Assembly (NCBI GenBank): GCA_006226265.1
Contig: SBHH01000118.1
Span: forward strand, 1-15,934
Length of the DNA stretch: 15,934 nt
Direction: 5' to 3'
Origin: Alphaproteobacteria bacterium
Lineage (GTDB): Bacteria; Pseudomonadota; Alphaproteobacteria; Sneathiellales; Sneathiellaceae
Each line of letters starts with the position of its first letter. Within the stretch, counting starts at the first letter, position 1. The position numbers were made by a program, and so were the translations under genes. The notes below the pieces were generated by a model. The model did no database searches and was not told where the DNA came from. It saw only the letters and a program-made list of their open reading frames with translations. Shown here one piece after another: positions 8,659 to 15,934 of this stretch.

Positions 8659-10702
8659 TTGTGCCGGTTCCCTCAGTCTTTGTCTTAGAGTAGGTCGCGC
8701 TGCATTCCGCCATGATCCGGCTCGCCCGTGAAATCGGGTTGGTCAGATAATAGTCTGAAATCGGGTTCGCGAAGGCCGCGTCATCCAGCTTGCCCGCCGC
8801 GCCGAAATCACCCCATGGAGCCGGCATTACGACGTCGATTTCGGCAAAATGCGGCACCGCCTCGATCATCTTCTCACGAAGTTCCGCGAGCGTGTTATAG
8901 GGCAGCGTCTTGCCAAGCCGCTCGGACAGCGCCCGGAGGATTGTCCAGTCCTCCCGTGCTTCACCCGGCGGGAAAATCGCCCGGCGGCCTAGCTGCGCCC
9001 GGCCTTCCATATTGACCCAGATCGCATCTTTTTCCGTATAGGCCGCGCCCGGCAGGATCACATCCGCCGCGCTTGCCCCGGCATCGCCGTGGCTACCCTG
9101 ATAGACCACAAAGCTGTTGCCAAGCCTGGAGGTATCAATCTCGTCTGCGCCGAGAAGAAAGAGAACATCGAGGCTACCGTCCAGCATCCCGGTAACCGAC
9201 TTGCCCCCTTCACCCGGCACAAGACCGAGATCGAGACCCGCAACGCGCGCCGCCGCCGTGTGAAGAACATTGAAACCGTTCCAGTCGTCGCTGACCAGCC
9301 CGAAAGCATCGGCAAGTTTCTTCGCTGCGGCGAGAACCGCCGCGCCGTCATTCCGGGCAAGCGCGCCCTGACCGATGATGATCATCGGCCGTTCCGCCTT
9401 TTTCAACGTTTCGGCAAAGGAATGCTTGCCGTCCGCGACCTCGGCAAGGGTTGCGGGACCGGCACCGAGATATTCATACGGATAGGTCAGGTCCGCCTGC
9501 TCCCCGATCAGGGCGATGGGGAAGTTCCCCATTTTCCAGCGTTTGCGGATCCGCGCATTGATGAGGCTGGCCTCATGGCGCAGATTGCTGCCGATGATGA
9601 GCAGGGCATCCGCCTCCTCAATCCCGGCGATGGTTGTATTGAACAGATAGCTTGCGCGGATCGCCGTATCGAGTGCAGCGCCATCCTGGCGGCAATCGAT
9701 ATTGGGGGAGCCCAGCAAGTCCATCAGGTCTTTCAGCGCCTTCTGGCTTTCAGAACAGGCAAGATCACCGGCAATCGCACCGATCTTCGCGCCGTCGAGA
9801 CCATTGAGCTTCGCGGTAATGGCATCGAACGCCTCTGCCCAGCCGACCGGCTGCAGCTTGCCGTCTTTTCTGACGTACGGCGTATCGAGACGCTGCGCCT
9901 TCAATCCGTCATAGGAGAAGCGCGAGCGATCAGAGAGCCATTCCTCGTTCACATCCTCATTAAGGCGCGGCATGATGCGCATCACTTCCTGACCCCGGCT
10001 GTCGATCCGGACGTTCGCCCCAACCGCGTCAAGCGCGTCAATGCTTTCTGTCTTCGAAAGTTCCCACGGGCGGGCGGTGAAGGCGTAAGGCTTGGACGTC
10101 AGCGCACCAACCGGGCAAAGATCGATAATATTGCCGGACAGCTCACTGTCGAGCGCCTGCTCAAGATACGTAGTGATTTCCATGTTCTCACCGCGATTAA
10201 TCGCGCCAAGATCGTCAACCCCGGCCACCTCGGTCGCGAAGCGGACACAGCGTGTGCAGTGAATGCAGCGGGTCATGGTCGTCTTGATCAACGGGCCCAT
10301 GTTCTTTTCAGCGACCGCGCGCTTCAGTTCCTGATAGCGGCTGGTGCCGGAACCGTAATAAAGCGACTGGTCCTGCAAATCGCATTCGCCGCCCTGATCG
10401 CAGATCGGGCAGTCGAGCGGATGGTTGATGAGAAGGAACTCCATCGCCCCTTCGCGGCCTTCCTTGACCTTCTGCGAATTGGTATGGATGACCATGCCAT
10501 CGCCCGCCGGCATGGCGCAGGAGGCAATCAGCTTCGGCGCCTTCTCCATCTCGACAAGGCACATGCGGCAGTTACCGGCAATCGACAGCCGTTCGTGGTA
10601 GCAAAAGCGCGGAATTTCCGCGCCCGCTTCTTCACAGGCCTGAAGAACCGTTGTTCCCGGATCGACTGTAACTTCTACACCATCTACTGTAAGTGTCGGC
10701 AT
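8651..10702 (-). CDS. nuoG: NADH-quinone oxidoreductase subunit G (iron-sulphur subunit, molybdopterin oxidoreductase-like fold)
   Basis: NuoG is the large peripheral subunit (mitochondrial NDUFS1) that carries electrons from NuoF toward NuoI. The 683-residue protein has in order: an N-terminal [2Fe-2S] domain with Cys34, Cys45, Cys48 and Cys62 (cluster N1b); the His-Cys3 motif with His94, Cys98, Cys101 and Cys107 (N5); a [4Fe-4S] site with Cys146, Cys149, Cys152 and Cys196 (N4); and a long C-terminal domain related to molybdopterin oxidoreductases (from about residue 215). The four cysteines of the extra cluster N7 of E. coli and Thermus are absent: residues 214-255 contain no cysteine. This matches the mitochondrial type. 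The start is ATG at 10702-10700, six bases after GGGGAA. A 26-base gap separates it from nuoF. Confidence 0.98.
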   Translation of the reverse strand: MPTLTVDGVEVTVDPGTTVLQACEEAGAEIPRFCYHERLSIAGNCRMCLVEMEKAPKLIASCAMPAGDGMVIHTNSQKVKEGREGAMEFLLINHPLDCPICDQGGECDLQDQSLYYGSGTSRYQELKRAVAEKNMGPLIKTTMTRCIHCTRCVRFATEVAGVDDLGAINRGENMEITTYLEQALDSELSGNIIDLCPVGALTSKPYAFTARPWELSKTESIDALDAVGANVRIDSRGQEVMRIMPRLNEDVNEEWLSDRSRFSYDGLKAQRLDTPYVRKDGKLQPVGWAEAFDAITAKLNGLDGAKIGAIAGDLACSESQKALKDLMDLLGSPNIDCRQDGAALDTAIRASYLFNTTIAGIEEADALLIIGSNLRHEASLINARIRKRWKMGNFPIALIGEQADLTYPYEYLGAGPATLAEVADGKHSFAETLKKAERPMIIIGQGALARNDGAAVLAAAKKLADAFGLVSDDWNGFNVLHTAAARVAGLDLGLVPGEGGKSVTGMLDGSLDVLFLLGADEIDTSRLGNSFVVYQGSHGDAGASAADVILPGAAYTEKDAIWVNMEGRAQLGRRAIFPPGEAREDWTILRALSERLGKTLPYNTLAELREKMIEAVPHFAEIDVVMPAPWGDFGAAGKLDDAAFANPISDYYLTNPISRASRIMAECSATYSKTKTEGTGTNG

Positions 10703-10718
10703 TCTTCGTTCCCCGCAA

Positions 10719-10738
10719 CAGGCCGCCGTCAGGCCGCC
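10719..10738. repeat. Short tandem repeat at the nuoF/nuoG junction
   Basis: On the plus strand the nine bases CAGGCCGCC occur twice (10719-10727 and 10730-10738) separated by GT. The nuoF stop codon (10731-10729) and its last two alanine codons lie in one copy. This looks like a small local duplication at the 3' end of nuoF. It has no evident function. Confidence 0.6.
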
Positions 10739-12009
10739 TTATTGGCCTTCCGTGATTTGATTCGTTCCTCGATAACCGGGCGGAAGTGCCGCACCAGCCC
10801 CTGGATTGGCCAGGCCGCCGCATCGCCGAGGGCGCAGATCGTATGGCCTTCAATCCGTTTCGATACATTGATCAGCATGTCGATTTCCTCAACTTCCGCC
10901 TCGCCGGAGACGAGCCGTTGCATCACCCGCCACATCCATCCGGTGCCTTCACGGCACGGCGTGCACTGGCCGCAACTTTCATGCTTGTAGAAATGGGAGA
11001 GCCGCTCGATCGCGCGGATCACGTCGGTCGACTTGTCCATGACAATGACAGCCGCGGTACCAAGTCCGCTCTGTACTTCGCGGAGGCTGTCGAAATCCAT
11101 CAGCACGTCGTCGCAAATGCTTTTCGGCAGAAGCGGAACCGAGGAGCCGCCCGGAATGATGGCAAGGAGATTGTCCCAACCGCCCCGGACGCCGCCCGCA
11201 TGCTTCTCGATCAGCTCTTTCAGCGGGATACCCATTTCCTCTTCGACATTGCAGGGCTTGTTCACATGGCCCGAAATGCAGAAAAGCTTGGTGCCCGTGT
11301 TGTTCGGACGGCCAAGGCCAGAGAACCAGCCTTCCCCGCGACGCAATATTTCCGGCGCGACCGCGATGCTTTCGACGTTATTGACGGTGGAGGGGCAGCC
11401 CCAGACACCGACGTTTGCCGGGAACGGCGGCTTCAAGCGCGGCTGGCCCTTGTTACCTTCCAGGCTTTCGATAAGGGCGGTTTCCTCGCCGCAGATATAG
11501 GCCCCTGCTCCGCGATGCAGATAGATATCGAAATCATAACCGGAACCCGACGCGTTCTTGCCGATCATACCGGCGTCATAGGCTTCCTTGATGGCGATTT
11601 CCAGGTTGATCGCTTCCTGCACGAACTCACCGCGAATATAGATATAGGCGGCAATGGCACGCATCGCGAAACCCGCAACGAGGCAGCCTTCCAGAAGCCG
11701 GTGCGGATCGAAGCGCATGATTTCCCGATCCTTGCAGGTGCCAGGCTCGGATTCGTCGGCATTGACGACCAGATAGCTCGGACGACCATCGGATTCCTTC
11801 GGCATGAAGGACCATTTAAGGCCCGTCGGGAAGCCCGCACCGCCACGTCCGCGAAGGCCGCTTTCCTTCATCCGGTCGATGATCGCATCCTGGCCAAGGG
11901 CAATGAGATCCTTGGTATTGTCCCAGACGCCGCGCGCTTGCGCACCTTTCAACTTCCAATCCTGCTGGCCATAGAGGTTGGTGAAAATCCTGTCCTGATC
12001 TTTCAGCAT
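10729..12009 (-). CDS. nuoF: NADH-quinone oxidoreductase subunit F (NADH- and FMN-binding)
   Basis: NuoF oxidises NADH: it binds NADH and FMN and holds [4Fe-4S] cluster N3, the entry point of electrons into complex I. The 426-residue protein shows the nucleotide and flavin motifs [13 protein letters not shown] (about 54-66), [14 protein letters not shown] (83-96), [20 protein letters not shown] (167-186), and the N3 ligands Cys346, Cys349, Cys352 ([16 protein letters not shown]) and Cys392 ([10 protein letters not shown]). Two starts are possible: GTG at 12012 or ATG at 12009. I chose ATG because GGAGG (12016-12020) is six bases from it but only three from GTG, and because it forms a TGATG overlap with the nuoE stop. 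Homologue of mitochondrial NDUFV1. Confidence 0.98.
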   Translation of the reverse strand: MLKDQDRIFTNLYGQQDWKLKGAQARGVWDNTKDLIALGQDAIIDRMKESGLRGRGGAGFPTGLKWSFMPKESDGRPSYLVVNADESEPGTCKDREIMRFDPHRLLEGCLVAGFAMRAIAAYIYIRGEFVQEAINLEIAIKEAYDAGMIGKNASGSGYDFDIYLHRGAGAYICGEETALIESLEGNKGQPRLKPPFPANVGVWGCPSTVNNVESIAVAPEILRRGEGWFSGLGRPNNTGTKLFCISGHVNKPCNVEEEMGIPLKELIEKHAGGVRGGWDNLLAIIPGGSSVPLLPKSICDDVLMDFDSLREVQSGLGTAAVIVMDKSTDVIRAIERLSHFYKHESCGQCTPCREGTGWMWRVMQRLVSGEAEVEEIDMLINVSKRIEGHTICALGDAAAWPIQGLVRHFRPVIEERIKSRKANKAA

Positions 12010-12611
12010 CACGCGCCTCCCGTCTTTTCGAGAAGCGTCTTCGGTCCGCCTTCCGGCGCGGAATTGATCCGGTCGATCTGCGGCCCCTTGGGCGGCACCT
12101 CGCCTTTCGCCAGCTTGTCGAGAACCGCTTCGAAATTCTCTGCGTTCAGGTCTTCGTAGAAATCATCGTTGATCTGCACGACCGGTGCATTGACACAGGC
12201 GCCAAGGCATTCCACTTCCAGCAGGCTGAACAGGCCGTCCTCGGTCGTCTCGCCACTTGCAATGCCAAGCTTGTTCTTGCAGACGGCCTCAAGGTCGTCA
12301 CTGCCGCGCAGCCAGCAGGGCGTCGTCCGGCAAAGCTGCAGGAAATATTTCCCGACCGGTTTCAGATTGTACATCGTATAGAAGGTTGCCACTTCCAGAA
12401 CCCGCATATAGGGGACATCCAGAAACTTGCCGACGTATTCGATCGCTTCCTTGGGCAGCCAGTTGTCGTTCTGGCGCTGCGCAAGATCGAGCAGCGGCAT
12501 GACCGCACTCTGCTGGCGGCCCTCGGGATATCTGGCGATGAAGGCCTTCGCCTTTTTGACATTCTCGGGCGTAAACTCAAAAGCCACTCCCGTTTCAATA
12601 ACCTGACTCAC
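12009..12611 (-). CDS. nuoE: NADH-quinone oxidoreductase subunit E ([2Fe-2S] subunit)
   Basis: NuoE (mitochondrial NDUFV2, 24 kDa) has a thioredoxin-like fold and carries cluster N1a next to the FMN of NuoF. The four ligands are visible in the 200-residue protein: Cys94 and Cys99 in [10 protein letters not shown], and Cys135 and Cys139 in [10 protein letters not shown]. The N-terminal helical region, including [11 protein letters not shown] (73-83), is typical. A C-terminal tail of about 30 residues ([10 protein letters not shown] onward, ending in a proline- and glycine-rich segment) extends beyond the E. coli protein, as in other alphaproteobacteria. The start is GTG at 12611-12609, overlapping the nuoD TGA as GTGA, with GAGGTG five bases upstream. 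No better ATG lies upstream or close downstream. Confidence 0.97.
   Translation of the reverse strand: MSQVIETGVAFEFTPENVKKAKAFIARYPEGRQQSAVMPLLDLAQRQNDNWLPKEAIEYVGKFLDVPYMRVLEVATFYTMYNLKPVGKYFLQLCRTTPCWLRGSDDLEAVCKNKLGIASGETTEDGLFSLLEVECLGACVNAPVVQINDDFYEDLNAENFEAVLDKLAKGEVPPKGPQIDRINSAPEGGPKTLLEKTGGA
12016..12020 (-). promoter_or_regulatory. Ribosome binding site deciding the nuoF start
   Basis: GGAGG lies inside the last codons of nuoE. Its spacing of six bases to ATG (12009) against three bases to GTG (12012) favours the ATG as the nuoF start. This is a sequence observation combined with the usual 5-9 base spacing. Confidence 0.65.
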
Positions 12612-13786
12612 CGGTCCACCTCACCAAATACGATATCCAGACTGCCAAGGATCGCCGATGCGTCGGCCAGCATATGCCCCTTGGTCAGAAAATCCATGCC
12701 CTGCAGATGGGCAAATCCCGGCGCCCGGATCTTGCAACGGTACGGCTTGCTCGATCCGTCCGACACCAGATAGACGCCGAACTCGCCTTTCGGGGCCTCG
12801 ACCGCCGTATAGGTCTCGCCCGCCGGCACTTTCACGCCTTCGGTATAATGTTTGAAATGATTGATCAGCGCTTCCATGGAAGTCTTCATGTTGCTCCGCC
12901 GGGGCGGCGCCACCTTCGGATCAGTCGAGAGGACCGGGCCCGGCTTCATCTCATCAAGGCATTGCGTCATGATCTTGAGTGACTGGCGCATTTCCTCCAT
13001 GCGCATCAGGTAACGGTCGAAGCAGTCGCCATTAAGGCCGACCGGAATATCGAAATCCATTCGGTCATAGACGTCATAAGGCTGGCTTTTCCGCAAATCC
13101 CAAGCCAGTCCGGTGGAGCGGATCATAACGCCCGAGAAGCCCCAGGCCATCGCCTCTTCCTGACTGACCACGCCGATATCGACGTTACGCTGCTTGAAAA
13201 TCCGGTTTTCGGTGAGCAGGGCCTCGATATCATCCAGAACCGACGGGAAATGTTTGATAAAGGCGCGGATATCCTTTTCCATCGTTTCCGGCATGTCCTG
13301 ATGAACACCGCCAACGCGGAAATAGGCCGCATGCATGCGCGCGCCGCTGACCCGCTCATAGAACTCCATGAGGGTCTCGCGCTCGACAAACCCCCAGAGC
13401 ATCGGCGTCGTTGCGCCGACATCCATAGCCTGTGCGCAGACATTCATGAGATGGTTGAGAATACGGGAAATTTCGGAGAAAAGAACGCGGATATATTGCG
13501 CCCGTTCCGGCACCGCGCAGTCCAACAGCTTTTCCGCCGCCAGCACAAAGGCATGCTCCTGACTCATCGCCGCCACATAATCGAGACGATCGAAATAGGG
13601 CATCGCCTGCATATAGGTCTTATGCTCGATCAGCTTTTCGGTACCCCGATGCAGAAGACCGATATGCGGATCGATCCGCTCGACAATCTCGCCGTCCAGT
13701 TCCATAACCATGCGAAGAACGCCATGGGCGGCCGGATGCTGCGGGCCGAAGTTGAGCGTGTAATTCTTGATCTGGACTTCAGCCAT
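12608..13786 (-). CDS. nuoD: NADH-quinone oxidoreductase subunit D (49 kDa-type, quinone site)
   Basis: NuoD is the [NiFe]-hydrogenase-large-subunit-like protein (mitochondrial NDUFS2) that forms the ubiquinone reduction site together with NuoB. The 392-residue protein opens with [21 protein letters not shown]. His21 and Tyr70, 49 residues apart, match the conserved quinone-binding histidine and tyrosine of the bovine subunit (His59 and Tyr108). [15 protein letters not shown] (40-54) and [18 protein letters not shown] (63-80) are further signatures. It is a stand-alone gene, not fused to nuoC as in E. coli. The ATG at 13786-13784 overlaps the nuoC stop as TGATG, with GAGGGG eight bases upstream. 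Confidence 0.98.
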   Translation of the reverse strand: MAEVQIKNYTLNFGPQHPAAHGVLRMVMELDGEIVERIDPHIGLLHRGTEKLIEHKTYMQAMPYFDRLDYVAAMSQEHAFVLAAEKLLDCAVPERAQYIRVLFSEISRILNHLMNVCAQAMDVGATTPMLWGFVERETLMEFYERVSGARMHAAYFRVGGVHQDMPETMEKDIRAFIKHFPSVLDDIEALLTENRIFKQRNVDIGVVSQEEAMAWGFSGVMIRSTGLAWDLRKSQPYDVYDRMDFDIPVGLNGDCFDRYLMRMEEMRQSLKIMTQCLDEMKPGPVLSTDPKVAPPRRSNMKTSMEALINHFKHYTEGVKVPAGETYTAVEAPKGEFGVYLVSDGSSKPYRCKIRAPGFAHLQGMDFLTKGHMLADASAILGSLDIVFGEVDR

Positions 13787-14394
13787 CAGCCTTGCCCCTC
13801 TGCTTTCTCATCGCCCGGAAGGACGTAATGCGCACCTTCCCACGGGCTCTCAAATTCGAACTTGCGGAATTCCTGAGTGAGATTAACCGGCTCGTACACA
13901 ACCCGCTTCTCATCCTCGCTGTAACGAAGCTCTACATAGCCGGTCAGCGGGAAGTCTTTTCGCAAGGGATGCCCCTCGAACCCATAGTCGGTCAGCATGC
14001 GGCGAAGGTCCGGATGGCCGGAGAACATAATGCCATACATATCCCAGGCTTCCCGCTCGAACCAGTTGGCAGCAGGAAAGAGCGGTACGACGGAGGGAAC
14101 CGGGGTCCGCGCATCCGTCTCGACCTTCACGATAATCCGCTGATTATGCTTCAGGCTCAAGAGGTTATAGACCACATCGAACCGTTTCAGGCGGGTCGGA
14201 TAATCCACACCGCAGACATCGCAGAGAACCTCGAATTTGCAATTGGTGTCATTGCGCAGGAATTCGAGCAGCTTGTCCACCAGTTCCGCCCGCGCAGTCA
14301 CGATCAGCTCGCCATGCATGACGGTGGCCGTCAGCACTGCAGAAGACTGCTCGGCCGCAATAAGATCGCCCAGCTCTTTAAGCGCTTCATCCAT
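13786..14394 (-). CDS. nuoC: NADH-quinone oxidoreductase subunit C (30 kDa-type)
   Basis: NuoC (mitochondrial NDUFS3) is a cofactor-free peripheral subunit that binds NuoD and stabilises the connecting module. The 202-residue protein has the family signature in residues 113-152: [20 protein letters not shown] followed by [19 protein letters not shown]. The C-terminal part ([16 protein letters not shown], about 171-186) is also typical. The start is ATG at 14394-14392, 20 bases after the nuoB stop; GGAGAGGA lies about 11 bases upstream, a rather long spacing. The gene ends in a TGATG overlap with nuoD. Confidence 0.98.
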   Translation of the reverse strand: MDEALKELGDLIAAEQSSAVLTATVMHGELIVTARAELVDKLLEFLRNDTNCKFEVLCDVCGVDYPTRLKRFDVVYNLLSLKHNQRIIVKVETDARTPVPSVVPLFPAANWFEREAWDMYGIMFSGHPDLRRMLTDYGFEGHPLRKDFPLTGYVELRYSEDEKRVVYEPVNLTQEFRKFEFESPWEGAHYVLPGDEKAEGQG

Positions 14395-14414
14395 TTTACT
14401 GACAATCCTCTCCG

Positions 14415-14963
14415 TTAGCGCAGGAAGGTACCGGTACGGCGAATCTTCTTCTGTAGCTGAAACACGCCATAAACGAGAGCTTCGGCCGTCGGCGGACAGC
14501 CGGGAACATAGATATCGACAGGAACGATCCGGTCACAGCCGCGCACAACCGAATAGGAGTAATGATAATATCCGCCACCGTTGGCGCAGGAGCCCATGGA
14601 GATCACGTAACGCGGTTCCGCCATCTGGTCATAGACCTTGCGCAGAGCGGGCGCCATCTTGTTGGTCAGGGTGCCGGCAACGATCATCACGTCGGACTGG
14701 CGGGGGGAACCACGCGGTACGATGCCGAGGCGCTCCATATCGTAGCGGGGCTGCCAGGCATGCATCATCTCGACTGCGCAGCAGGCAAGACCGAATGTCA
14801 TCGGCCAGAGAGAGCCCGTACGCGCCCAGTTGACGAGCTTATCGACCTGGGTCACAACGAACCCCTTGTCGTCAAGCTCCTCCCCTATCTGGCGAAAGAA
14901 ATCGTCCTGGCCCTGCTCTTCCGGCAGTGCCGTTGCGGTTGCTGGTTCAGGATTTACTCCCAT
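14415..14963 (-). CDS. nuoB: NADH-quinone oxidoreductase subunit B (cluster N2)
   Basis: NuoB (mitochondrial NDUFS7/PSST) holds [4Fe-4S] cluster N2, which reduces ubiquinone. In the 182-residue form chosen here the ligands are the tandem Cys61-Cys62 in [12 protein letters not shown], Cys126 in [10 protein letters not shown] and Cys156 in [10 protein letters not shown]. The stretch from about residue 33 ([22 protein letters not shown]) is a conserved N-terminal signature. An in-frame ATG at 14984 would add seven residues (MEERGSG), but it has no ribosome site, while AAAGGGG lies seven bases before the ATG at 14963. This start overlaps the nuoA stop by ten bases. The first 32 or so residues form a variable acidic extension. 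Confidence 0.97.
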   Translation of the reverse strand: MGVNPEPATATALPEEQGQDDFFRQIGEELDDKGFVVTQVDKLVNWARTGSLWPMTFGLACCAVEMMHAWQPRYDMERLGIVPRGSPRQSDVMIVAGTLTNKMAPALRKVYDQMAEPRYVISMGSCANGGGYYHYSYSVVRGCDRIVPVDIYVPGCPPTAEALVYGVFQLQKKIRRTGTFLR

Positions 14964-15319
14964 TCCAGAGCCCCTTTCTTCCATTCATATATAAATCCGA
15001 TTGTCAGGATGCCGAGGAAGACCATCATCGACCAGAAACCGAACAGCCCGACCCCGCCCAGAGAAATGGACCAGGGGAACAGGAAGGCGACTTCCAGATC
15101 GAAGATGATGAACAGGATGGCCACCAGGTAAAAGCGGACATCGAACTGGTTGCGGGCATCATCAAACGGCTCGAACCCACATTCATACGGCGACAGCTTT
15201 TCACTATCCGGATGCTGGGCTGCGATGATGATGGAGGCAATCACGATAACTGCCGACAGACCGACGGCCAATCCGAGAAAGATCAGGATCGGCAAATATT
15301 CTACAAGCAAGGCTTCCAT
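14954..15319 (-). CDS. nuoA: NADH-quinone oxidoreductase subunit A
   Basis: NuoA (mitochondrial ND3) is a three-helix membrane subunit whose loop between helices 1 and 2 lies at the quinone-site junction. The 121-residue protein is of normal length. The conserved loop [14 protein letters not shown] (43-56) includes Cys47, equivalent to the switch cysteine of ND3. It is followed by [25 protein letters not shown], with Asp74 and Glu76 in the second helix. The start is ATG at 15319-15317. No Shine-Dalgarno sequence precedes it: the upstream bases are AATAATGGTAAC. A promoter-like sequence ends only eight bases upstream, so initiation may be near-leaderless. It is the first gene of the operon. 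Confidence 0.98.
   Translation of the reverse strand: MEALLVEYLPILIFLGLAVGLSAVIVIASIIIAAQHPDSEKLSPYECGFEPFDDARNQFDVRFYLVAILFIIFDLEVAFLFPWSISLGGVGLFGFWSMMVFLGILTIGFIYEWKKGALEWE
14971..14977 (-). promoter_or_regulatory. Ribosome binding site deciding the nuoB start
   Basis: AAAGGGG within the end of nuoA, seven bases before the ATG at 14963. It supports the shorter nuoB reading frame over the ATG at 14984, which is preceded only by TATATATGA. Confidence 0.65.
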
Positions 15320-15360
15320 GTTACCATTATTTGTCGCAGTCGGCCCGCCTCGTCAAGCAT
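15301..15360 (-). other. Possible 19-codon upstream ORF overlapping the nuoA start
   Basis: ATG at 15360-15358 opens a frame encoding [19 protein letters not shown] that stops at TAG (15303-15301), 19 bases inside nuoA in another frame. AGGAGGG (15381-15375) lies 14 bases upstream, farther than usual. If transcription starts at the upstream candidate promoter, this frame would be in the mRNA and could affect nuoA initiation. If it starts at the downstream promoter, it would be absent. No homology is recognised. Confidence 0.15.
15328..15356 (-). promoter_or_regulatory. Candidate nuo promoter close to the nuoA start
   Basis: On the minus strand TTGACG (15356-15351) is followed after 17 bases by CAAATA (15333-15328). 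The -35 is one base from consensus and the spacing is ideal; the -10 is weaker. Transcription would start near 15321, leaving only about two leader bases before the nuoA ATG. That would fit the absence of a ribosome site there. Inferred from sequence only. Confidence 0.4.
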
Positions 15361-15398
15361 TGGCCTGCGGCACTCCCTCCTACAAAAAGTATGGTCGC

Positions 15399-15404
15399 AT
15401 TATA
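15399..15404 (-). promoter_or_regulatory. Candidate upstream nuo promoter (TATAAT -10)
   Basis: A perfect TATAAT occurs on the minus strand at 15404-15399. The matching -35 region, at about 15422-15428, reads TTTTCT or TTTCTT and is poor. Transcription would start near 15392 and give a leader of about 73 bases containing AGGAGGG at 15381-15375 and the 19-codon frame. A purine/pyrimidine-biased or activator-dependent promoter is possible. Confidence 0.35.
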
Positions 15405-15458
15405 CTGAGGGGTTATGAAGGAAGAAAACCGAATTATCAACAAAATTCCACCTTAATT

Positions 15459-15512
15459 CCGAATGAGGCGGATCAGATACCGGCATGCGGCGCGGCGCGC
15501 AAGCACATTCGG
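15459..15512 (-). repeat. Inverted repeat between tRNA-Asp and nuoA
   Basis: CCGAATG (15459-15465) and CATTCGG (15506-15512) are perfect seven-base inverted repeats 40 bases apart, enclosing a GC-rich stretch. In the minus-strand transcript they could close a stem after the tRNA 3' end. No T-run follows, so this is not a typical rho-independent terminator; it might be a processing structure or chance. Confidence 0.3.
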
Positions 15513-15537
15513 GGACAGGCTGATTTTTCGGGGAAAA

Positions 15538-15614
<77 letters not shown>

Positions 15615-15627
15615 GCTGTGAGGCCGT

Positions 15628-15656
15628 TTTCTATTGAACCTCACTGCCCCTGTCAA
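15628..15656 (-). promoter_or_regulatory. Sigma-70-type promoter of tRNA-Asp
   Basis: A perfect -35 TTGACA (15656-15651), a 17-base spacer and the -10 TAGAAA (15633-15628) precede the tRNA 5' end by 13 bases. The predicted start near 15621 leaves a short 5' leader for RNase P removal. This is the best promoter match in the window. Confidence 0.75.
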
Positions 15657-15915
15657 GCAACATAAATGCATTTGTGAAAGAAATTTTACTTCCCGATGGA
15701 TTGGTCCTGGCAAAAGCTCCAAAAGCCGCCGGTTATGGGCCGGAACAGCCTTACCCCCTCACCCCTGCCATTCGCTCCATTCCAGCCGCCAAAGGCCGTA
15801 AAACGAGCAAATGAACGACGCAGGTTGCCCATGGTAAACTGGAGAATCATTTCATTTTTATTTTTAACAGAATCAACTGGATATAAGATTTTATTCATGC
15901 ATGAGCTGCAGAATC
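15657..15915. other. Non-coding stretch upstream of tRNA-Asp
   Basis: No supportable gene is present. The left part is GC-rich with short CCGG-type inverted repeats near 15730-15746. The right part (about 15845-15895) is AT-rich. The seven bases AGAATCA occur three times on the plus strand (15843-15849, 15869-15875, 15910-15916), and TCATGCATGA near 15896-15905 is a ten-base palindrome. A 70-codon open frame here (15686-15898, minus) has no ribosome site and a non-protein-like composition. Confidence 0.6.
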
Positions 15916-15934
15916 AAAAAGGCCCGTACGGGCC
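15916..15934 (-). terminator. Probable rho-independent terminator of a gene beyond the right edge
   Basis: The last 14 bases are the perfect palindrome GGCCCGTACGGGCC, followed on the minus strand by TTTTT and then GATT. A five-pair stem with a GTAC loop and a T-run would terminate transcription arriving from the right, separating that gene from the tRNA-nuo unit. The stem may extend past the window edge, and if a T-run lies there the element could be bidirectional. Confidence 0.6.

Noticed and set aside
9089-10990. A 633-codon plus-strand open frame opposite nuoG and the end of nuoF
   Set aside because: It is antisense to a clearly coding gene, matches no family, and has an Arg/Ala/His-rich composition typical of mirror frames in GC-rich genes.
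10786-12159. A 457-codon plus-strand open frame opposite nuoF and nuoE
   Set aside because: Antisense to nuoF/nuoE, both of which have complete cofactor motifs; no family resemblance.
14964-14984. Longer nuoB start at ATG 14984
   Set aside because: No Shine-Dalgarno sequence, and the added residues are not typical; ATG at 14963 has AAAGGGG at seven bases.
15686-15898. A 70-codon minus-strand frame upstream of tRNA-Asp
   Set aside because: No ribosome site, starts just after a terminator-like hairpin, and shows no protein-like pattern.

Overview
The window is one long minus-strand respiratory operon. It contains all fourteen subunits of proton-pumping NADH:quinone oxidoreductase (complex I) in the order nuoA-B-C-D-E-F-G-H-I-J-K-L-M-N, followed by a biotin-protein ligase gene (birA) and the first 121 codons of a type III pantothenate kinase gene (coaX), which runs off the left edge. 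A tRNA-Asp(GTC) gene lies just upstream of nuoA on the same strand. The last 320 or so bases on the right hold no gene I can support. Several features point to an alphaproteobacterium: separate nuoC and nuoD genes, a mitochondrion-like subunit set, a NuoG without the extra N7 cysteines, the nuoN-birA-coaX order, and moderately high GC. The genus cannot be named from this sequence.

Layout, in the direction of transcription (right to left). 15916-15934: a palindrome next to a T-run on the minus strand, which looks like the terminator of a gene outside the window. 15657-15915: AT-rich non-coding DNA. 15628-15656: a strong sigma-70-type promoter for tRNA-Asp (15538-15614). 15320-15537: the nuo leader, with two candidate promoters and no obvious terminator after the tRNA. 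15319-8651: nuoA to nuoG, holding the quinone-end connecting subunits (B, C, D) and the NADH-oxidising module (E, F, G); several junctions overlap. 8658-1156: nuoH to nuoN, the membrane arm plus the ferredoxin-like NuoI. 1159-1: birA and coaX.

How the genes work together. NuoF takes a hydride from NADH onto FMN. Electrons then pass through iron-sulphur clusters in NuoE/F/G, NuoI and NuoB to ubiquinone at the NuoB/NuoD/NuoH interface. Charge movements along NuoH-A-J-K-N-M-L drive proton pumping. The cluster ligands and the main membrane glutamates and lysines that I checked are present, so the complex looks intact. Genes are packed with GTGA, TGATG or few-base junctions, consistent with translational coupling. 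The exceptions are the F-G, H-I and I-J gaps (26, 76 and 62 nt).

I found no previously undescribed system. The points worth a second look are regulatory or very small: a possible near-leaderless nuoA promoter with an overlapping 19-codon ORF, two tiny ORFs in the nuoH-nuoI and nuoI-nuoJ gaps, and possible tRNA-to-nuo read-through.
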